In this document: piece after piece, positions 10,879-19,309 of the stretch | How the letters are laid out: each line of letters opens with the position of its first letter | Position numbering within the stretch: position 1 is the stretch's first letter | Assembly: GCF_000422925.1 (NCBI RefSeq) | Contig: NZ_AUGZ01000005.1 | Coordinates: forward strand, 248,001 to 312,000 | DNA length: 64,000 bases | Direction: 5' to 3' | From: Paludibacterium yongneupense DSM 18731 | GTDB lineage: Bacteria > Pseudomonadota > Gammaproteobacteria > Burkholderiales > Chromobacteriaceae | Made by a program: the position numbers and the translations under genes | Notes under the pieces: generated by a model | What the model was told of the DNA's origin: nothing | Database searches by the model: none | What the model saw: the letters and a program-made list of their open reading frames with translations, nothing else

Positions 10879-11598
10879 TCAGCAGTGTACCAGTGTGCCT
10901 TCATCTTCGCCAAGCACGACGCGCCTGAGGGCACCAGGCTTGAAAATGCTGAATACCTTGATGTTGAGCTTCTGATCGCGGCACAAGGCGAAAGCCGTCG
11001 CATCCATCACTTTGAGATTGCGACCGATGGCTTCGTCGAAGGTCAGGGTCTGGTAGCGGACGGCGTCCGGATTCTTCTTGGGATCGTCGGTGTACACGCC
11101 ATCGACCTTGGTCGCCTTGAGCATGATGTCGACATTCATCTCCATGCCACGCAAGGAGGCCGCCGTATCGGTCGTGAAGAAGGGATTGCCGGTGCCTGCA
11201 CCGAAAATCACGATCTTGCCCTCCTCCAGGTACTGCATCGCCTTGCCGCGCACATACGGCTCCGCGATCTGCTGCATGATCAGCGCAGACTGCACGCGGG
11301 CGACCATCCCGGCATGCGTCATCGCGTCCTTCAAGGCCAGCGCATTCATCACCGTCGCCATCATGCCCATATAATCGGCGGTGGCACGATCCATGCCCGC
11401 CGCTGCCGGCGCCACGCCGCGAAAGATGTTCCCGCCACCGATCACGACCGCGATCTGCACACCGAGATCGGCCACTTCCTTGATTTGAGCGACGATCTGC
11501 TCGATGGTGGCACGATTGATGCCGTAGCTGTCGTCGCCCATCAGGGCTTCACCGGACAGCTTGAGGAGAATGCGTTTATAGGCGGGGGCTTGGCTCAT
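10879..11598 (-). CDS. pyrH: Uridylate kinase
   Basis: Hexameric amino-acid-kinase-fold enzyme phosphorylating UMP to UDP. 239 aa with the N-terminal [12 protein letters not shown] motif, GGGNIFRG phosphate loop, and [12 protein letters not shown] and [14 protein letters not shown] substrate segments. It follows tsf after a terminator (11633-11660), so expression would need read-through or its own promoter. Length and motifs are typical. Confidence 0.98.
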   Translation of the reverse strand: MSQAPAYKRILLKLSGEALMGDDSYGINRATIEQIVAQIKEVADLGVQIAVVIGGGNIFRGVAPAAAGMDRATADYMGMMATVMNALALKDAMTHAGMVARVQSALIMQQIAEPYVRGKAMQYLEEGKIVIFGAGTGNPFFTTDTAASLRGMEMNVDIMLKATKVDGVYTDDPKKNPDAVRYQTLTFDEAIGRNLKVMDATAFALCRDQKLNIKVFSIFKPGALRRVVLGEDEGTLVHC

Positions 11599-11632
11599 AG
11601 TAACCTCGAGTGGAAACGCTCATTCAATTTGC

Positions 11633-11660
11633 AAAACGGCACCCTGCAGGCAGGGTGCCG
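11633..11660 (-). terminator. Rho-independent terminator after tsf
   Basis: Perfect 11-bp stem (CGGCACCCTGC with GCAGGGTGCCG, 2-nt centre) followed on the minus strand by TTTTGC. It lies 27 bp beyond the tsf stop and before pyrH. The stem is strong and the T-run short (four). Confidence 0.85.
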
Positions 11661-11686
11661 TCTTTCTTGCCAGATCGGAGCCGGGC

Positions 11687-12559
11687 TCAGATCTTGGCGG
11701 CGGCGGCGACTTCAGCAGCGAAATCGACAACCTTCTTTTCGATCCCTTCGCCCACCACGAACATGGTGAACGCCTTGACCGTTGCCGATTTTTCTTTCAG
11801 CAGCTTCTCGACGGTCACGTCCGGGTTCTTGACGAAAGGCTGACCCAGCAGGGTCACTTCCGCCAGGTACTTGGCGACGCGGCCTTCGACCATCTTGGCG
11901 ACGATATCGGCCGGCTTGCCGCTTTGTGCGGCCTGCTCGGTGTAGATATGGCGTTCGGTTTCCAGAACCGCAGCCGGAACCTCGTCCTTGGAGACACAGA
12001 TCGGCTTGGACGCGGCGACATGCATGGCGATGTCGCGACCCAGCTGCTCATCGGCGGCCTTGAAGTCGACGATGACGCCGATCTTGCTGCCATGCAGATA
12101 CGTGGCGATCTTGCCATCGGTGTCGATACGGACGAAGCGGCGAACCGACATGTTTTCGCCGAGCTTGGCGATGGCGGCCTTGCGCACTTCTTCGACAGTC
12201 GAACCCGAAGCCGTGGCGACTGCGGACAGCGCTTCCACATCGGCCGGATTGGATTTGGCAACCGCTTCGGCAGCAGCCTTGGCAAAGGCGAGGAACGTTT
12301 CGTCCTTGGCCACGAAGTCGGTTTCGCAGTTGACTTCGACCATCGCGCCCACGCCGTCGGCGGTAAAGGTGGCGATCACGCCTTCAGCAGCGGTGCGACC
12401 CGCCAGCTTCGACGCCTTGGCGCCGGACTTGATACGCAGGATTTCTTCGGCACGGGCCGAGTCACCCTCGGCTTCGACCAGTGCTTTTTTGCATTCCATC
12501 ATGCCCAGACCCGTCGCGGCGCGCAGGTCTGCTACCATCTTTGCGGTGATTTCCGCCAT
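11687..12559 (-). CDS. tsf: Translation elongation factor Ts
   Basis: Nucleotide exchange factor for EF-Tu. 290 aa beginning [27 protein letters not shown] (UBA-like N-terminal domain) with the conserved [10 protein letters not shown] segment that contacts EF-Tu, two core subdomains and a dimerisation region. It is paired with rpsB upstream, as in nearly all bacteria, with a terminator-like hairpin (12604-12627) between them. Confidence 0.98.
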   Translation of the reverse strand: MAEITAKMVADLRAATGLGMMECKKALVEAEGDSARAEEILRIKSGAKASKLAGRTAAEGVIATFTADGVGAMVEVNCETDFVAKDETFLAFAKAAAEAVAKSNPADVEALSAVATASGSTVEEVRKAAIAKLGENMSVRRFVRIDTDGKIATYLHGSKIGVIVDFKAADEQLGRDIAMHVAASKPICVSKDEVPAAVLETERHIYTEQAAQSGKPADIVAKMVEGRVAKYLAEVTLLGQPFVKNPDVTVEKLLKEKSATVKAFTMFVVGEGIEKKVVDFAAEVAAAAKI

Positions 12560-12603
12560 GCTAAAAACTCCTTGAATATATCCGTGGGCATTGGACTGGA
12601 TTC

Positions 12604-12627
12604 AAAAAAAGGGGCTTGCGCCCCTTT
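12604..12627 (-). terminator. Intercistronic terminator between rpsB and tsf
   Basis: On the minus strand AAAGGGGC-GCAA-GCCCCTTT is followed by further Ts, 12 bp beyond the rpsB stop. A partial terminator here would set the S2 to EF-Ts ratio; partial read-through is inferred because tsf is normally co-transcribed with rpsB. Confidence 0.8.
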
Positions 12628-12639
12628 CCCGCAATCCGT

Positions 12640-13368
12640 TTATTCCGCTGCCGTTTCAGCAGCGGCAACGATTTCCTGGATCGACTGTGCACGGCCTTCG
12701 AGCACGGCATCAGCGATGCCGCGAGCGTACAGGCGGATGGCACGGCTGGAGTCGTCGTTACCCGGGACCACGTACTCGATGCTGTCCGGCGAGTTGTTGG
12801 TATCAACGATGCCGATGACCGGGATACCCAGTTTCTTGGCTTCGACGATGGTGCCCTTTTGGTAGCCGGTATCGATAACGAAGATCGCGTCCGGCAGGCC
12901 CTTCATATCCTTGATACCGCCCAGCGAGCGTTCCAGCTTGCTCACTTCGCGTTCGAGCTCGAGCAGTTCTTTCTTGTTGTAACCCGTTTCGCCAGCGTTA
13001 TCCAGAATGGCACGCTTTTCTTCAAGACGCTTGATCGATTGCTTGACGGTCTTGTAGTTGGTCAGCATGCCACCGAGCCAACGGTGGTCGACGAAGGGCA
13101 TGCCCGCGCGAATCGCTTCTTCGCGGACAATCTCACGCGCCTGGCGCTTGGTACCGACAAACAGCACGCTACCTTTGTTGGCGGCGAGACGACGCACATA
13201 CTCCTGGGCCTCCACGAACAGCGGCAGGGTCTTTTCCAGGTTGATGATGTGAATCTTGTTGCGGCTGCCAAAGATGTACTGTGCCATCTTCGGGTTCCAG
13301 AAACGGGTCTGGTGACCGAAGTGGACGCCGGCTTCCAGCATTTGACGCATGGTTACGGAAGTGCTCAT
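12640..13368 (-). CDS. rpsB: 30S ribosomal protein S2
   Basis: Small-subunit ribosomal protein. 242 aa starting [28 protein letters not shown], with [26 protein letters not shown] and the coiled-coil hairpin region, all typical. AAGGAG lies 7 nt before the ATG. A structured leader precedes it (13396-13448). First gene of the rpsB-tsf unit. Confidence 0.98.
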   Translation of the reverse strand: MSTSVTMRQMLEAGVHFGHQTRFWNPKMAQYIFGSRNKIHIINLEKTLPLFVEAQEYVRRLAANKGSVLFVGTKRQAREIVREEAIRAGMPFVDHRWLGGMLTNYKTVKQSIKRLEEKRAILDNAGETGYNKKELLELEREVSKLERSLGGIKDMKGLPDAIFVIDTGYQKGTIVEAKKLGIPVIGIVDTNNSPDSIEYVVPGNDDSSRAIRLYARGIADAVLEGRAQSIQEIVAAAETAAE

Positions 13369-13395
13369 GAAAAACTCCTTAAAGGGTTAGGCCTC

Positions 13396-13448
13396 CATCC
13401 GTGCAGACAACCCACCGGACCAACGGCGGGCACCCTTTAGCACGGATG
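13396..13448 (-). promoter_or_regulatory. Structured rpsB leader (candidate S2-binding element)
   Basis: In the rpsB 5' leader an outer 9-bp helix (CATCCGTGC with GCACGGATG, 13440-13448 and 13396-13404) encloses an inner 7-bp helix (CCCGCCG with CGGTGGG on the minus strand, 13424-13430 and 13411-13417, one G-U pair). It ends about 27 nt before the ATG. Autogenous repression of rpsB-tsf through a structured leader is known in enterobacteria; assigning that role here is inference. Confidence 0.55.
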
Positions 13449-13512
13449 TGCGTAATTTCTCTCAGTCAAAATCAGAAAGACGCGGGATTCTAGCACTGAA
13501 ACCCGCCCCGCT

Positions 13513-13680
13513 TCAAGTGCGCGCCCTCCCCGACCCGCGCCGACGACGGCGCAAAGCCGCCACAAGTACCATTGGCGCCACACCCAGCGCCAGCGCCACC
13601 AGCACGCCGGCGGCAACCGAATCCTGCGCTGCGGACAGCATCAACACCACATACAGCCACCCCATCGCCACAACCGCCAT
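13513..13680 (-). CDS. Small membrane protein, unknown function
   Basis: 55 aa beginning MAVVAMGWLYVVLML: one or two hydrophobic helices (about residues 1-16 and 22-42) and a very basic tail (RRRRRGSGR), so probably an inner-membrane protein with a cytoplasmic C-terminus. The start is chosen for the AGGGGG site 4 nt upstream; the frame extends 18 residues further in a non-hydrophobic segment. It lies divergent from nudC. It resembles short single-copy membrane proteins seen in related betaproteobacteria, but I cannot name a function. Confidence 0.55.
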   Translation of the reverse strand: MAVVAMGWLYVVLMLSAAQDSVAAGVLVALALGVAPMVLVAALRRRRRGSGRART

Positions 13681-13832
13681 TTTGCCCCCTTCGCCCTCGA
13701 TCCGCGCCGGCCGCCTTGCCGGCGCGCATGACATCGCCGCCCCCGCACGGGGCCGTCGTCATGAACGCGACATTCTTCTCGCCGCAGCAGACTGTTAGAA
13801 TCGACACAAACACCTACCTATGGAACAAGCGG

Positions 13833-14627
13833 ATGAGTTTCATCATCACCCCCACTCCGGTCGCCGGCGCCCCCGTCATCTGGCTCATCTGGAATGGCGA
13901 CAAGGTTCTGCTGCGCGCAGGCACGCTGCCGACGCAGCGCGACGCACTGGCGCTGACCGCCACCCGTTTCATCGGCATGGCGGGCGAGCATGCCTGCTTC
14001 AGTGGCGAGATCGTCGGGGCGCCCCCCGCCGATGCGCACTGGCTTGGCCTGCGCGAAGCCTTGCTGCTGCACGATTTCCCCATGCAGCAGGCATTGAGCC
14101 GCGCCCGCCTGCTGACCCTTTTCGACCGCCAGCACCGCTTCTGCGGCGCCTGCGCCGCGCCCCTGCTCGACAATGGCCACGACATGGGAAAGCGCTGCCC
14201 GCATTGCGATACCCTTTACTACCCCAAGGTCTCGCCGGCAATGATGGTCCTTATCGTACGCGGACGCGAGCTTCTGCTCGCGCGCGGGCCGCATTTTGCC
14301 GAAGGGGTGTACAGCGCGCTGGCGGGCTTCGTGGAGGCGGGGGAAACACTGGAGCAATGCGTGCACCGCGAAGCGCACGAAGAAGTCGGCGTCCACATCG
14401 AGTCACTGCGCTACGCCGGGTCGCAGCAATGGCCGTTCCCGCACTCGCTGATGCTGGCCTTTACCGCCGACTATGCCGGCGGCGAGGTGGTGGCGCAGGA
14501 AGAAGAGATCGAAGACGCGCGCTGGTTCGACATCGATGCCCTGCCTCCCCTGCCGTCGAAGATCAGCCTCGCGCACTGGCTGATCACCCGGACCGCCGAA
14601 CGGATCCGGGCCGCCACCGGTCGCTAG
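13833..14627 (+). CDS. nudC: NADH pyrophosphatase / RNA decapping hydrolase
   Basis: Nudix hydrolase that cleaves NAD(H) and removes NAD caps from RNA. 264 aa: N-terminal domain, zinc ribbon (CGAC ... CPHC, about residues 108-127), then a complete Nudix box [22 protein letters not shown] and the downstream [14 protein letters not shown] motif diagnostic of NudC. Start at MSFIITPTP. The stop shares bases with the convergent YajQ-family gene: the palindrome CTAG gives both genes their TAG. Confidence 0.94.
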   Translation: MSFIITPTPVAGAPVIWLIWNGDKVLLRAGTLPTQRDALALTATRFIGMAGEHACFSGEIVGAPPADAHWLGLREALLLHDFPMQQALSRARLLTLFDRQHRFCGACAAPLLDNGHDMGKRCPHCDTLYYPKVSPAMMVLIVRGRELLLARGPHFAEGVYSALAGFVEAGETLEQCVHREAHEEVGVHIESLRYAGSQQWPFPHSLMLAFTADYAGGEVVAQEEEIEDARWFDIDALPPLPSKISLAHWLITRTAERIRAATGR

Positions 14628-15109
14628 TCGCGGAAATTATTGAACTGCAGCGGAAAATCGGTGATTTCCTTGCGCATCAGCGCAATACACTCCTGCAGCA
14701 CATCGCGCTTGGCGCCGTTGACGCGCACCGCCTCGCCCTGGATGCTGGCCTGCAGCTTGAGCTTGGAGTCCTTGATCAGACGCACGATTTTCTTGGACAG
14801 CTCGGTTTCAATCCCTTCGCGCACGGTCACCGCCTGCTTGATCTTGTTGCCGCTGACCTTTTCGATCTTGCCGTTCTCCAGGCAGCGTACATCGATGCCG
14901 CGCTTTGCCAGCTTGCCCAGGACGATGTCCCGCACTTGTTCGAGCTGAAATTCGGCATCGGCGAACAGGGTCATCACCTTCTCGTTCACTTCGATGCGCG
15001 CATCGCTACCCTTGAAATCGTAGCGGGTGGACACTTCCTTGTTGGCCTGATCAACGGCATTGCGTACTTCGACCTTGTTGACCTCGGAAACGATATCAAA
15101 AGACGGCAT
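14624..15109 (-). CDS. YajQ family nucleotide-binding protein
   Basis: 161 aa from [22 protein letters not shown], the conserved opening of the UPF0234/YajQ family, followed by the [14 protein letters not shown] segment. Two ferredoxin-like domains are expected. Members bind c-di-GMP or other nucleotides in some species; a specific role here is not shown. It lies 33 bp downstream of a gene for a REC-EAL c-di-GMP phosphodiesterase on the same strand, so the two may be co-transcribed. Its stop overlaps that of nudC. Confidence 0.92.
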   Translation of the reverse strand: MPSFDIVSEVNKVEVRNAVDQANKEVSTRYDFKGSDARIEVNEKVMTLFADAEFQLEQVRDIVLGKLAKRGIDVRCLENGKIEKVSGNKIKQAVTVREGIETELSKKIVRLIKDSKLKLQASIQGEAVRVNGAKRDVLQECIALMRKEITDFPLQFNNFRD

Positions 15110-15142
15110 AATCCAGAACCCTTTCATCAATGCCGACCGATT

Positions 15143-16444
15143 CTAGAGCCCCGCGCGCCGCTTGTCATCCACGACGGTGCGGCCTGGAACGACCTCGTGC
15201 GGCACGGCGACCTGCGCAAGGTCGTCAGCCGCTGGCGCCGCCGGACGAGGTGCCGTCCGGGCGGTCGGCGCCGGACGCCGCGCCGACATCCACGACACGA
15301 ATGCCTCCGCCGTCATCGGACGCGCAAAAAGAAAGCCCTGAGCCTGAGTGCAACCATTACGCAGCAGACACGTCCGCTCTTCGTCCGTCTCCACGCCTTC
15401 CGCGACGGTCTGCAAGTTCAGTCTCCCGGCCATTTCGACGATGCAATGCAAAATCTGCTCGATATGCGGCCGGCGATGCACCTCCGTCACCAGCGAGCGA
15501 TCGATTTTCAACTCGGTGAACGGAAAGCGGGTCAGTTGCTGCATGGTCGCAAACCCGGTGCCAAAGTCATCGATGGACAAGCCGCAACCGGCGAGGCGCA
15601 GGCGCGCCGCAATACCGATGGCATCGGCCAGATGCTCGACCAGGGCCGTTTCCGTCAGTTCGAATATCACCAGTCGCGGCGGCACGCCGGCATCCCGCAG
15701 CCGGCGTTCGATCTCGGTCGCCAATTTGGCGCCCAGCAGCGAACTCGCCGACATATTGATAGACAGCGGGAGCATCATGCCATCTGCCATCCAGCGGGGC
15801 CACACAGCCAGACACTGGTCGAGCATGCTCAGGGTCAGTTCGGTCGCCCAGCCATGAGCCTCGATCACGGGCACGAAGCGGGAGGGCACAATCAGCCCCG
15901 ACTGCGGGTCTTCCCAGCGTGCAAGCACTTCCGCTCCGGTCGGCACGCCGGTAAGCAAATCCACCTTGGGCTGGAAATAAGGGCGGATCTGCCCCAGATC
16001 CAGCGCGCGCCGGACCGCATCGCTCTCGCACGGCGGCGGAAAAGAAACATCGACCGGGGTCCACACCCGCAGCAGAAGATCGAGCAAGGCACTGGCGATG
16101 ATCGGCTTTTGCAAACCGCCCAAGAGCGGCAGCCCCAATTCCCGGCCCAGCATTTCGACCGAGGCGATCAACTGGCTATCCTTGCCCGAGACCAGGACCA
16201 GCGGCACGTGCAGGGTATCGTTCGCCATCTCCTGCAAGACCTGCACCCCATCCATCACCGGCATTTCCAGGTCGAGCAGAATCAAATCGGGCAGCGACTG
16301 GCACAGCTGCTCGAGCCCGTCCTGCCCATTGCGAGCGAAACGGACGCGCTTAACCCCCAGCGCCCGGCACAGATCGGCAGCCAGGGCGGCCTGGGCCGCA
16401 CTGTCTTCTATGATCAGGACTTCTTCGATCTTCAGACGGATCAT
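15143..16444 (-). CDS. Response regulator with EAL c-di-GMP phosphodiesterase domain
   Basis: 433 aa: a REC domain (about 5-125, phospho-acceptor Asp in LILLDLEMPVMDG, Lys in LQKPI) joined to an EAL domain (about 150-400). The signature reads EVL (GAEVLARW), and the metal and catalytic residues appear intact: N in INMSASSL, E in FELTETAL, DDFGTG, K in LKIDRSLV, E in VAEGVET. It probably hydrolyses c-di-GMP under phosphorylation control. The start MIRLKIEEV has GGGGA 5 nt upstream. No histidine kinase lies next to it. A Pro/Ala/Arg-rich tail follows the domain. Confidence 0.92.
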   Translation of the reverse strand: MIRLKIEEVLIIEDSAAQAALAADLCRALGVKRVRFARNGQDGLEQLCQSLPDLILLDLEMPVMDGVQVLQEMANDTLHVPLVLVSGKDSQLIASVEMLGRELGLPLLGGLQKPIIASALLDLLLRVWTPVDVSFPPPCESDAVRRALDLGQIRPYFQPKVDLLTGVPTGAEVLARWEDPQSGLIVPSRFVPVIEAHGWATELTLSMLDQCLAVWPRWMADGMMLPLSINMSASSLLGAKLATEIERRLRDAGVPPRLVIFELTETALVEHLADAIGIAARLRLAGCGLSIDDFGTGFATMQQLTRFPFTELKIDRSLVTEVHRRPHIEQILHCIVEMAGRLNLQTVAEGVETDEERTCLLRNGCTQAQGFLFARPMTAEAFVSWMSARRPAPTARTAPRPAAPAADDLAQVAVPHEVVPGRTVVDDKRRAGL

Positions 16445-16683
16445 GCTTTCCCCACCTATAGACAAAGGTCCAAGGAGTACAGACCCGAGTCAGGATTGGC
16501 CGCATCGATCGCACTCCCATGCTGCACACGGCAGACGGAACAGAGGTAACGAGTGCAATTAAGAAACAAGACAATATTTATAATATCTAGAGAAATCATA
16601 TAGGTTATTCAAGTGGGGCTTTGTACAAGGCACTGCATTTGCTACCATGCCGGGCAGCTTCTCTCCCAACATCAGAGACCGCC

Positions 16684-17253
16684 ATGGCCAAGCTCTTCTA
16701 TCGATATGCCGCAATGAACAGCGGCAAAAGCACGCAACTGCTGCAAATCGCGAACAACTACGAAACGCTGAACAAACGCGTCCTGCTCTATACCGCACGA
16801 ATCGACGACCGTTACGGTGTCGGCATGATCACCTCGCGTCTGAACATTCGGCGCGAGGCGCAAACATTCGACGACACACTCGACTTTTATGCACAACAGT
16901 TCGAAAACATTGACTGCATACTGATAGACGAAGCCCAGTTCCTCACCCCGGCGCAGGTACGGCAATTGCACCGCCTCGTGCACCTGCGCCACATTCCTGT
17001 CATCTGCTTCGGATTGCGATCGGATTTTCTGGGGGAGCCGTTTCCCGGAGCCGCCTGGCTGCTGTCACTGGCCGAAGATATCGAAGAAATAAAGACGATC
17101 TGCGTCTGCGGACGCAAGGCGACCATGCACCTCAGGGTCGATGGCCGGGGAGAACGCTTGAAGGACGGACCACAAGTGGAGATAGGCGACGACGCGCGCT
17201 ACCGCGCCGTATGCGCCAAATGCTTTTACGCAGGGGAAGACAAACCGGAATAA
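16684..17253 (+). CDS. tdk: Thymidine kinase
   Basis: Type II thymidine kinase of the salvage pathway (thymidine to dTMP). 190 aa with P-loop AAMNSGKSTQLLQ near the N-terminus, DEAQFL in the middle, and a structural zinc site made of CVCGRKA and CAKC pairs. The start MAKLFYRYA is the family start. AT-rich sequence with a TATAAT at 16579-16584 lies about 100 bp upstream. Confidence 0.97.
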   Translation: MAKLFYRYAAMNSGKSTQLLQIANNYETLNKRVLLYTARIDDRYGVGMITSRLNIRREAQTFDDTLDFYAQQFENIDCILIDEAQFLTPAQVRQLHRLVHLRHIPVICFGLRSDFLGEPFPGAAWLLSLAEDIEEIKTICVCGRKATMHLRVDGRGERLKDGPQVEIGDDARYRAVCAKCFYAGEDKPE

Positions 17254-17290
17254 TCGCCGGGCGCCCGCCGCAGGCGCCGCGGCACGCGCG

Positions 17291-17509
17291 TCAGCGGAAC
17301 AGCCGCGGCACCTTGCCGGCAACTTGTTCGTGAATCTGGCGCAGCGCATCTTCCAGCGCCATGCGTACCTGCTCGCGCATCACGCCGTAAGTCACCCGAT
17401 AGCCACACTGCCTGCAGCACAATACATCCGTATCCTCGGGAAGCTCCGGCCCCTCGATATCGGTGGAGCAACATTGTGCACATATGAGAAGGGGCGGGGT
17501 GCCTGCCAT
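17291..17509 (-). CDS. Small zinc-ribbon protein (ECs_2282-like)
   Basis: 72 aa with two Cys pairs, CAQC and CRQC, about 20 residues apart, then an amphipathic helix (MREQVRMALEDALRQIHEQV). The pattern C-x2-C-STD...C-x2-CG and length match a family of small predicted zinc-binding proteins first annotated in enterobacteria. AAGG lies 7 nt before the ATG. No function is known; it converges with tdk. Confidence 0.65.
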   Translation of the reverse strand: MAGTPPLLICAQCCSTDIEGPELPEDTDVLCCRQCGYRVTYGVMREQVRMALEDALRQIHEQVAGKVPRLFR

Positions 17510-17655
17510 GGAGAAGCCTTTGAGTTGCGCCGGGAGAACCTCCCGCTGCGCTGTACGTGTCGTTAATGAATTTTACAGCCACAGCCGCCAGAGTCAACAT
17601 CGCCGCCGCCAGGCCGGGTCGATCTGGATCATGAATCGGACGATTATTTTCGGCC

Positions 17656-17711
17656 TTGCCTTTTCATATGAATTCGTACACAATCAAACAAGCTACAGAA
17701 TCAGTAGCTTG
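17656..17711 (+). promoter_or_regulatory. Candidate promoter with dyad operator upstream of the UmuD-like gene
   Basis: TTGCCT (17656-17661) and CACAAT (17679-17684) are spaced 17 nt. A perfect 8-bp inverted repeat, CAAGCTAC-N7-GTAGCTTG (17689-17711), would span the start point. It is not a LexA-type CTGT-N8-ACAG box. A repressor site or a transcript hairpin are both possible. Confidence 0.4.
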
Positions 17712-17802
17712 CCCGATAGCAGCAACGTCTACGGCCTTCTGCCCGGCGGGGTGCGCCCCCCCCTGAAGGCAAGGGCTTGCAACCGTCCGGAGGAAACGGA
17801 AG

Positions 17803-18381
17803 ATGACACAAGGTGGCCGCCGCGAAGGCGCCGGCAGGAAATCGAGTTTCGGCGGCGACAGAACCGTTGCGATGCGCGTTCCCGAACCGTTGAAACCGGT
17901 GCTCGAGCGCTGGCTCGCCGATTACCGCACGCTGCGTAACACGAGTGCAGGCGATGCGCTTGATGTCCGCACCCTGGCCAACGTCCTCAGCGAACTGTCG
18001 CTCCCCGTGTTTGCCAGCCGCGTGCCGGCGGGCAGCCCGGTACCGGCAGACGAGTTGCGCGAGTCGGATATCGATTTGAACACGTTTCTCGTCCATCACC
18101 CGGGACAGACTTTCATGGTCACGGTCAAGGGCGACTCGATGCGCGATGCCGCCATCAACGACGGCGATCTGCTCTTGGTCGATCGCGCCCTGCCTCCGCG
18201 CCACGGCAAGGTCGTGGTCGCGGTACTCAACGGCGAACTTACGGTCAAACGGCTCGAGCTGGGCAAGACCGGAATGCGTCTGATGCCGGAAAACCCCGAT
18301 TATGCCCCGATCGAGGTTGCAGAAGACGCCAGCCTGTTCATCTGGGGCGTTGTCACCCGGGTCATACACCAGGTGGTGTAA
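17803..18381 (+). CDS. umuD: UmuD-like S24 autoprotease (orphan, no umuC)
   Basis: 192 aa. The C-terminal half follows UmuD closely: PVFASRVPAG (self-cleavage between Ala76 and Gly77, where E. coli has Cys-Gly), DIDLNTFLVHHP, catalytic Ser112 in GDSMRDA, Lys149 in LTVKRLEL, and WGVVTRVIH at the end. The N-terminus carries a GGRREGAGRK...TVAMRVPEP extension seen in a subset of UmuD proteins. In those, processed UmuD joins UmuC to form a translesion polymerase, but no umuC follows here. A 52-aa ORF with a strong ribosome binding site comes 35 bp downstream. The role could therefore be regulatory, or it may serve a umuC elsewhere. Confidence 0.85.
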   Translation: MTQGGRREGAGRKSSFGGDRTVAMRVPEPLKPVLERWLADYRTLRNTSAGDALDVRTLANVLSELSLPVFASRVPAGSPVPADELRESDIDLNTFLVHHPGQTFMVTVKGDSMRDAAINDGDLLLVDRALPPRHGKVVVAVLNGELTVKRLELGKTGMRLMPENPDYAPIEVAEDASLFIWGVVTRVIHQVV

Positions 18382-18416
18382 GACCGCTAAACGGTCATGT
18401 CAGCAAGGAGAAAAGC

Positions 18417-18575
18417 ATGCAAACGCAAGCCATCGCTACCGAAACCTCGATCAAGATGAAATTCATGGACTGGCGCCGTCTTCCGCGGGCCTTCCGCGTT
18501 GTCGACGAGGGACAGCCCAAAGTCCTGGTATCGCGCCCGGGCCGCAATTACTTCGTCCCGGTCCAGTTCGTCTGA
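18417..18575 (+). CDS. 52-aa hypothetical protein downstream of umuD
   Basis: Short reading frame, MQTQAIATETSIKMKF to ...YFVPVQFV, with an AAGGAG site 5 nt before the ATG, 35 bp after umuD and on the same strand. It is basic (six Arg, three Lys) and has no Cys or membrane segment. No family recognised. The strong ribosome binding site and operon position favour a real gene. A GCGCCCC-GTCC-GGGGCGC hairpin follows 31 bp after the stop (18607-18624), possibly ending the transcript, although no T-run follows it. Confidence 0.6.
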   Translation: MQTQAIATETSIKMKFMDWRRLPRAFRVVDEGQPKVLVSRPGRNYFVPVQFV

Positions 18576-18630
18576 GCCCACGGGGCGCCTCCTGCCGATC
18601 CGGCCCGCGCCCCGTCCGGGGCGCACCGAA

Positions 18631-18661
18631 TAAAAAACCTCCCCGGCAGACGCAGGGGAGG
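18631..18661 (-). terminator. Terminator of the PEP-CTERM gene
   Basis: On the minus strand CCTCCCC (18655-18661) and GGGGAGG (18638-18644) form a 7-bp stem followed by six Ts, 37 bp after the PEP-CTERM stop. Confidence 0.85.
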
Positions 18662-18697
18662 CCAAATCGGTACAGAGGAAACTCTGCAGTCCAGATT

Positions 18698-19309
18698 TCA
18701 GACGCTGCGCGCGAGCGAGAAAGTGCGCGAACGGCGACGCAGCAGCAGACCGACCAGACCGAGACCGACCAGGGCATAGGTCTCGGGCTCCGGAACCGGC
18801 GAAACCTGGACATTGTCGAAGGCGATCTGACTGCCATTCGAGGACACGAATTTCACGGTATCGACACCGTCGAAATTGAACTGGAACAAGGTTGCTTTCT
18901 GGGTAATCGCCACCGTCTGATCAAAAACGGTGCTACCGGCGCGCAGTCCCAGCACTTCGACCGAATCGTTTGCCAGCCAGGCTGACGTCAGATAGGCGCC
19001 GAAGAAATTCAGCTGCCCGGTGATGGCCGAAAACGAAGCGGGGAGCCCATAACCGTTATAGGCCACGTTGTTGCCGGACATGGTGCCACTGTCATAGCCG
19101 GTACCAATGTAGCCCGCGGTCTGGCTATCGAGCGCGTAGAAATTGGACCAGTTCAAACCTGCGTAACCTGACGCGATCGGCGTGTCCGTATTCGAAGTGA
19201 GATCGTCGAACGTGATGGTCTGAAGGTGGGTAGCGGCGAAAGCAGGCGCGGCAAGTAGCGGCGACACCAGCAATACCATGGCGGTTAGCGTTTTCAGCTT
19301 CAATTTCAT
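18698..19309 (-). CDS. PEP-CTERM sorted exported protein
   Basis: 203 aa: Sec signal peptide (about 1-25, ending APAFA), a beta-rich middle with many Gly, Ser and Thr, and a C-terminal VPEPETYALVGLGLVGLLLRRRSR sorting tag. The tag (PEP motif, hydrophobic helix, basic end) marks substrates of an exosortase/EpsH system, which anchors or releases them at the cell surface, often with exopolysaccharide. The exosortase itself is not in this window. The gene stands alone with its own terminator. Confidence 0.88.
   Translation of the reverse strand: MKLKLKTLTAMVLLVSPLLAAPAFAATHLQTITFDDLTSNTDTPIASGYAGLNWSNFYALDSQTAGYIGTGYDSGTMSGNNVAYNGYGLPASFSAITGQLNFFGAYLTSAWLANDSVEVLGLRAGSTVFDQTVAITQKATLFQFNFDGVDTVKFVSSNGSQIAFDNVQVSPVPEPETYALVGLGLVGLLLRRRSRTFSLARSV

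Noticed and set aside
13820-16549. 909-codon open frame on the plus strand
   Set aside because: Overlaps nudC out of frame and runs antisense to the YajQ and EAL genes, which are well supported.
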